A stretch of DNA of 5,899 bases from an uncultured Prevotellaceae bacterium (GTDB lineage Bacteria > Bacteroidota > Bacteroidia > Bacteroidales > Muribaculaceae), in the NCBI GenBank assembly GCA_905210415.1, contig CAJLWM010000082.1, forward strand, positions 1-5,899, given 5' to 3'. Made by a program: the position numbers and the translations under genes. Positions 5,559 through 5,899 of the stretch are shown here, piece after piece. The notes beneath the pieces are model-generated. The model worked only from the letters and a program-made list of their open reading frames with translations. It did not search any database and was not told the origin of the DNA. The stretch's first letter is position 1. Every line of letters starts with the position of its first letter.

Positions 5559-5899
5559 ATACTATTTTCCAAAAACGCCCTCCACTGCGATATGCGCAAA
5601 CGTCATTTTTCATCTTTTTTATAGGTCTGAATCCTTCAACCCAATTCGTGGAACACACCCGCCAGAACGGGAAAGCCGCCAATTGATAACACCCGCCGGT
5701 AGGGACGTGGCATGCCGAGGGCACTGAAAAAGTGCCCTGTTTTTAGGGGGTGGGCAAATTTTGCTTACAATCTGTTACTTTTTTAGCCAATATCCTCCTT
5801 AACTGAGCAAAAAAACGCCAGAATCAGCCAAAATAGTCTTGTTCTTACCCTATTGCTTAACCTAAAACTTTCAAATTGAAAGCTGACTTTACTTTTTCA
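5559..5899. other. Gene-free intergenic region to the right edge
   Basis: I see no supportable protein-coding gene in this stretch of about 340 bp. It holds several parts. A CCCAATTCG at 5640-5648 matches the end of the dispersed repeat element, possibly a fragment. The 9-mer ACACCCGCC occurs as a direct repeat at 5655-5663 and 5689-5697. The palindrome GGCATGCC is at 5709-5716, and a strong + strand terminator hairpin follows at 5718-5744. An AT-rich tail contains the odd palindromes GCAAATTTTGC (5754-5764) and CTTTCAAATTGAAAG (5868-5882). The change from a GC-rich block (about 5650-5755) to AT-rich DNA is sharp and may mark an old insertion boundary. No TAnnTTTG promoter is visible here on either strand beyond the lipoprotein's own box. 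Confidence 0.6.
5718..5744 (+). terminator. Intrinsic terminator-like hairpin with no visible gene upstream
   Basis: A perfect 8-bp stem AGGGCACT (5718-5725) / AGTGCCCT (5731-5738) has the loop GAAAA and is followed by G and five T, a classic rho-independent terminator on the + strand. No + strand gene ends nearby; the last one ends at 3430. It may end a small RNA, stop antisense transcription towards the right, or be part of a mobile repeat. On the minus strand the hairpin is not followed by a U-tract. Confidence 0.7.

Noticed and set aside
4659..5624. Long + strand open frame (321 codons) antisense to the two-domain lipoprotein gene
   Set aside because: The minus strand has a clear signal peptide with lipobox, a promoter box and an internal domain duplication. 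The + frame gives a His-rich, low-order product typical of a shadow frame and starts inside the inverted-repeat element.
5743..5790. Minus-strand mini-frame (TTG start, 15 codons) behind a perfect AAGGAGG at 5794-5800
   Set aside because: The spacing between AAGGAGG and the TTG is only 3 nt, there is no promoter box, Bacteroidetes rarely rely on such sites, and the peptide ends at once in proline-rich sequence.
5868..5882. Palindrome CTTTCAAATTGAAAG near the right edge as an operator or transposon end
   Set aside because: The AT-rich symmetry is easy to get by chance, there is no matching partner in the window, and the flanking sequence is cut off by the window edge.

Overview
The window looks like a chromosomal segment of a member of the Bacteroidales (Bacteroidota). 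The evidence is as follows. All five genes have a box matching the Bacteroidetes sigma factor -7 consensus TAnnTTTG a short distance upstream. Recognisable Shine-Dalgarno sequences are largely absent. Two small lipoproteins and two secreted proteins fit a glycan-foraging gut anaerobe with an outer membrane. Family or genus (for example Muribaculaceae, Prevotellaceae or Bacteroidaceae) cannot be settled from the sequence alone.

Layout: (1) 1-168 is a leader with two tandem promoter boxes. (2) 169-1485 (+) is a FucP-type sugar:proton symporter. (3) 1486-1601 holds a dispersed repeat copy and a strong hairpin terminator that can serve both converging genes. (4) 1602-2003 (-) is a small lipocalin-like lipoprotein. 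(5) 2004-2116 is a compact divergent promoter region in which the two promoters lie on top of each other. (6) 2117-3430 (+) is a secreted carbohydrate esterase of the acetyl xylan esterase / cephalosporin-C deacetylase type (CE7-like) with an extra N-terminal domain. (7) 3475-4494 (-) is an exported, beta-rich protein of unknown function, converging on the esterase. (8) 4495-4781 holds its promoter and an inverted-repeat element of about 180 bp. (9) 4782-5504 (-) is a lipoprotein of unknown function built from two copies of one domain. (10) 5505-5899 has no convincing gene. It holds the lipoprotein promoter, a partial repeat, a GC-rich block with a strong + strand hairpin terminator, and an AT-rich tail.

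The genes do not form one operon: each has its own promoter box and orientations alternate. The only functional link I can propose is carbohydrate use. The exported esterase could remove acetyl groups from glycans and the symporter could import a monosaccharide, but no SusC/SusD pair, glycoside hydrolase or regulator is present. I found no RNA gene, CRISPR array, transposase or obvious new multigene system.

The most interesting signal is noncoding. A motif of about 25 bp with core CCTAATG(C/G)CCGAWTYGGG occurs four times, always in intergenic DNA near gene ends, with a possible fifth fragment. Two copies face each other as the arms of a MITE- or REP-pair-like element at 4591-4772. Another copy supplies the stop codon of the neighbouring gene.
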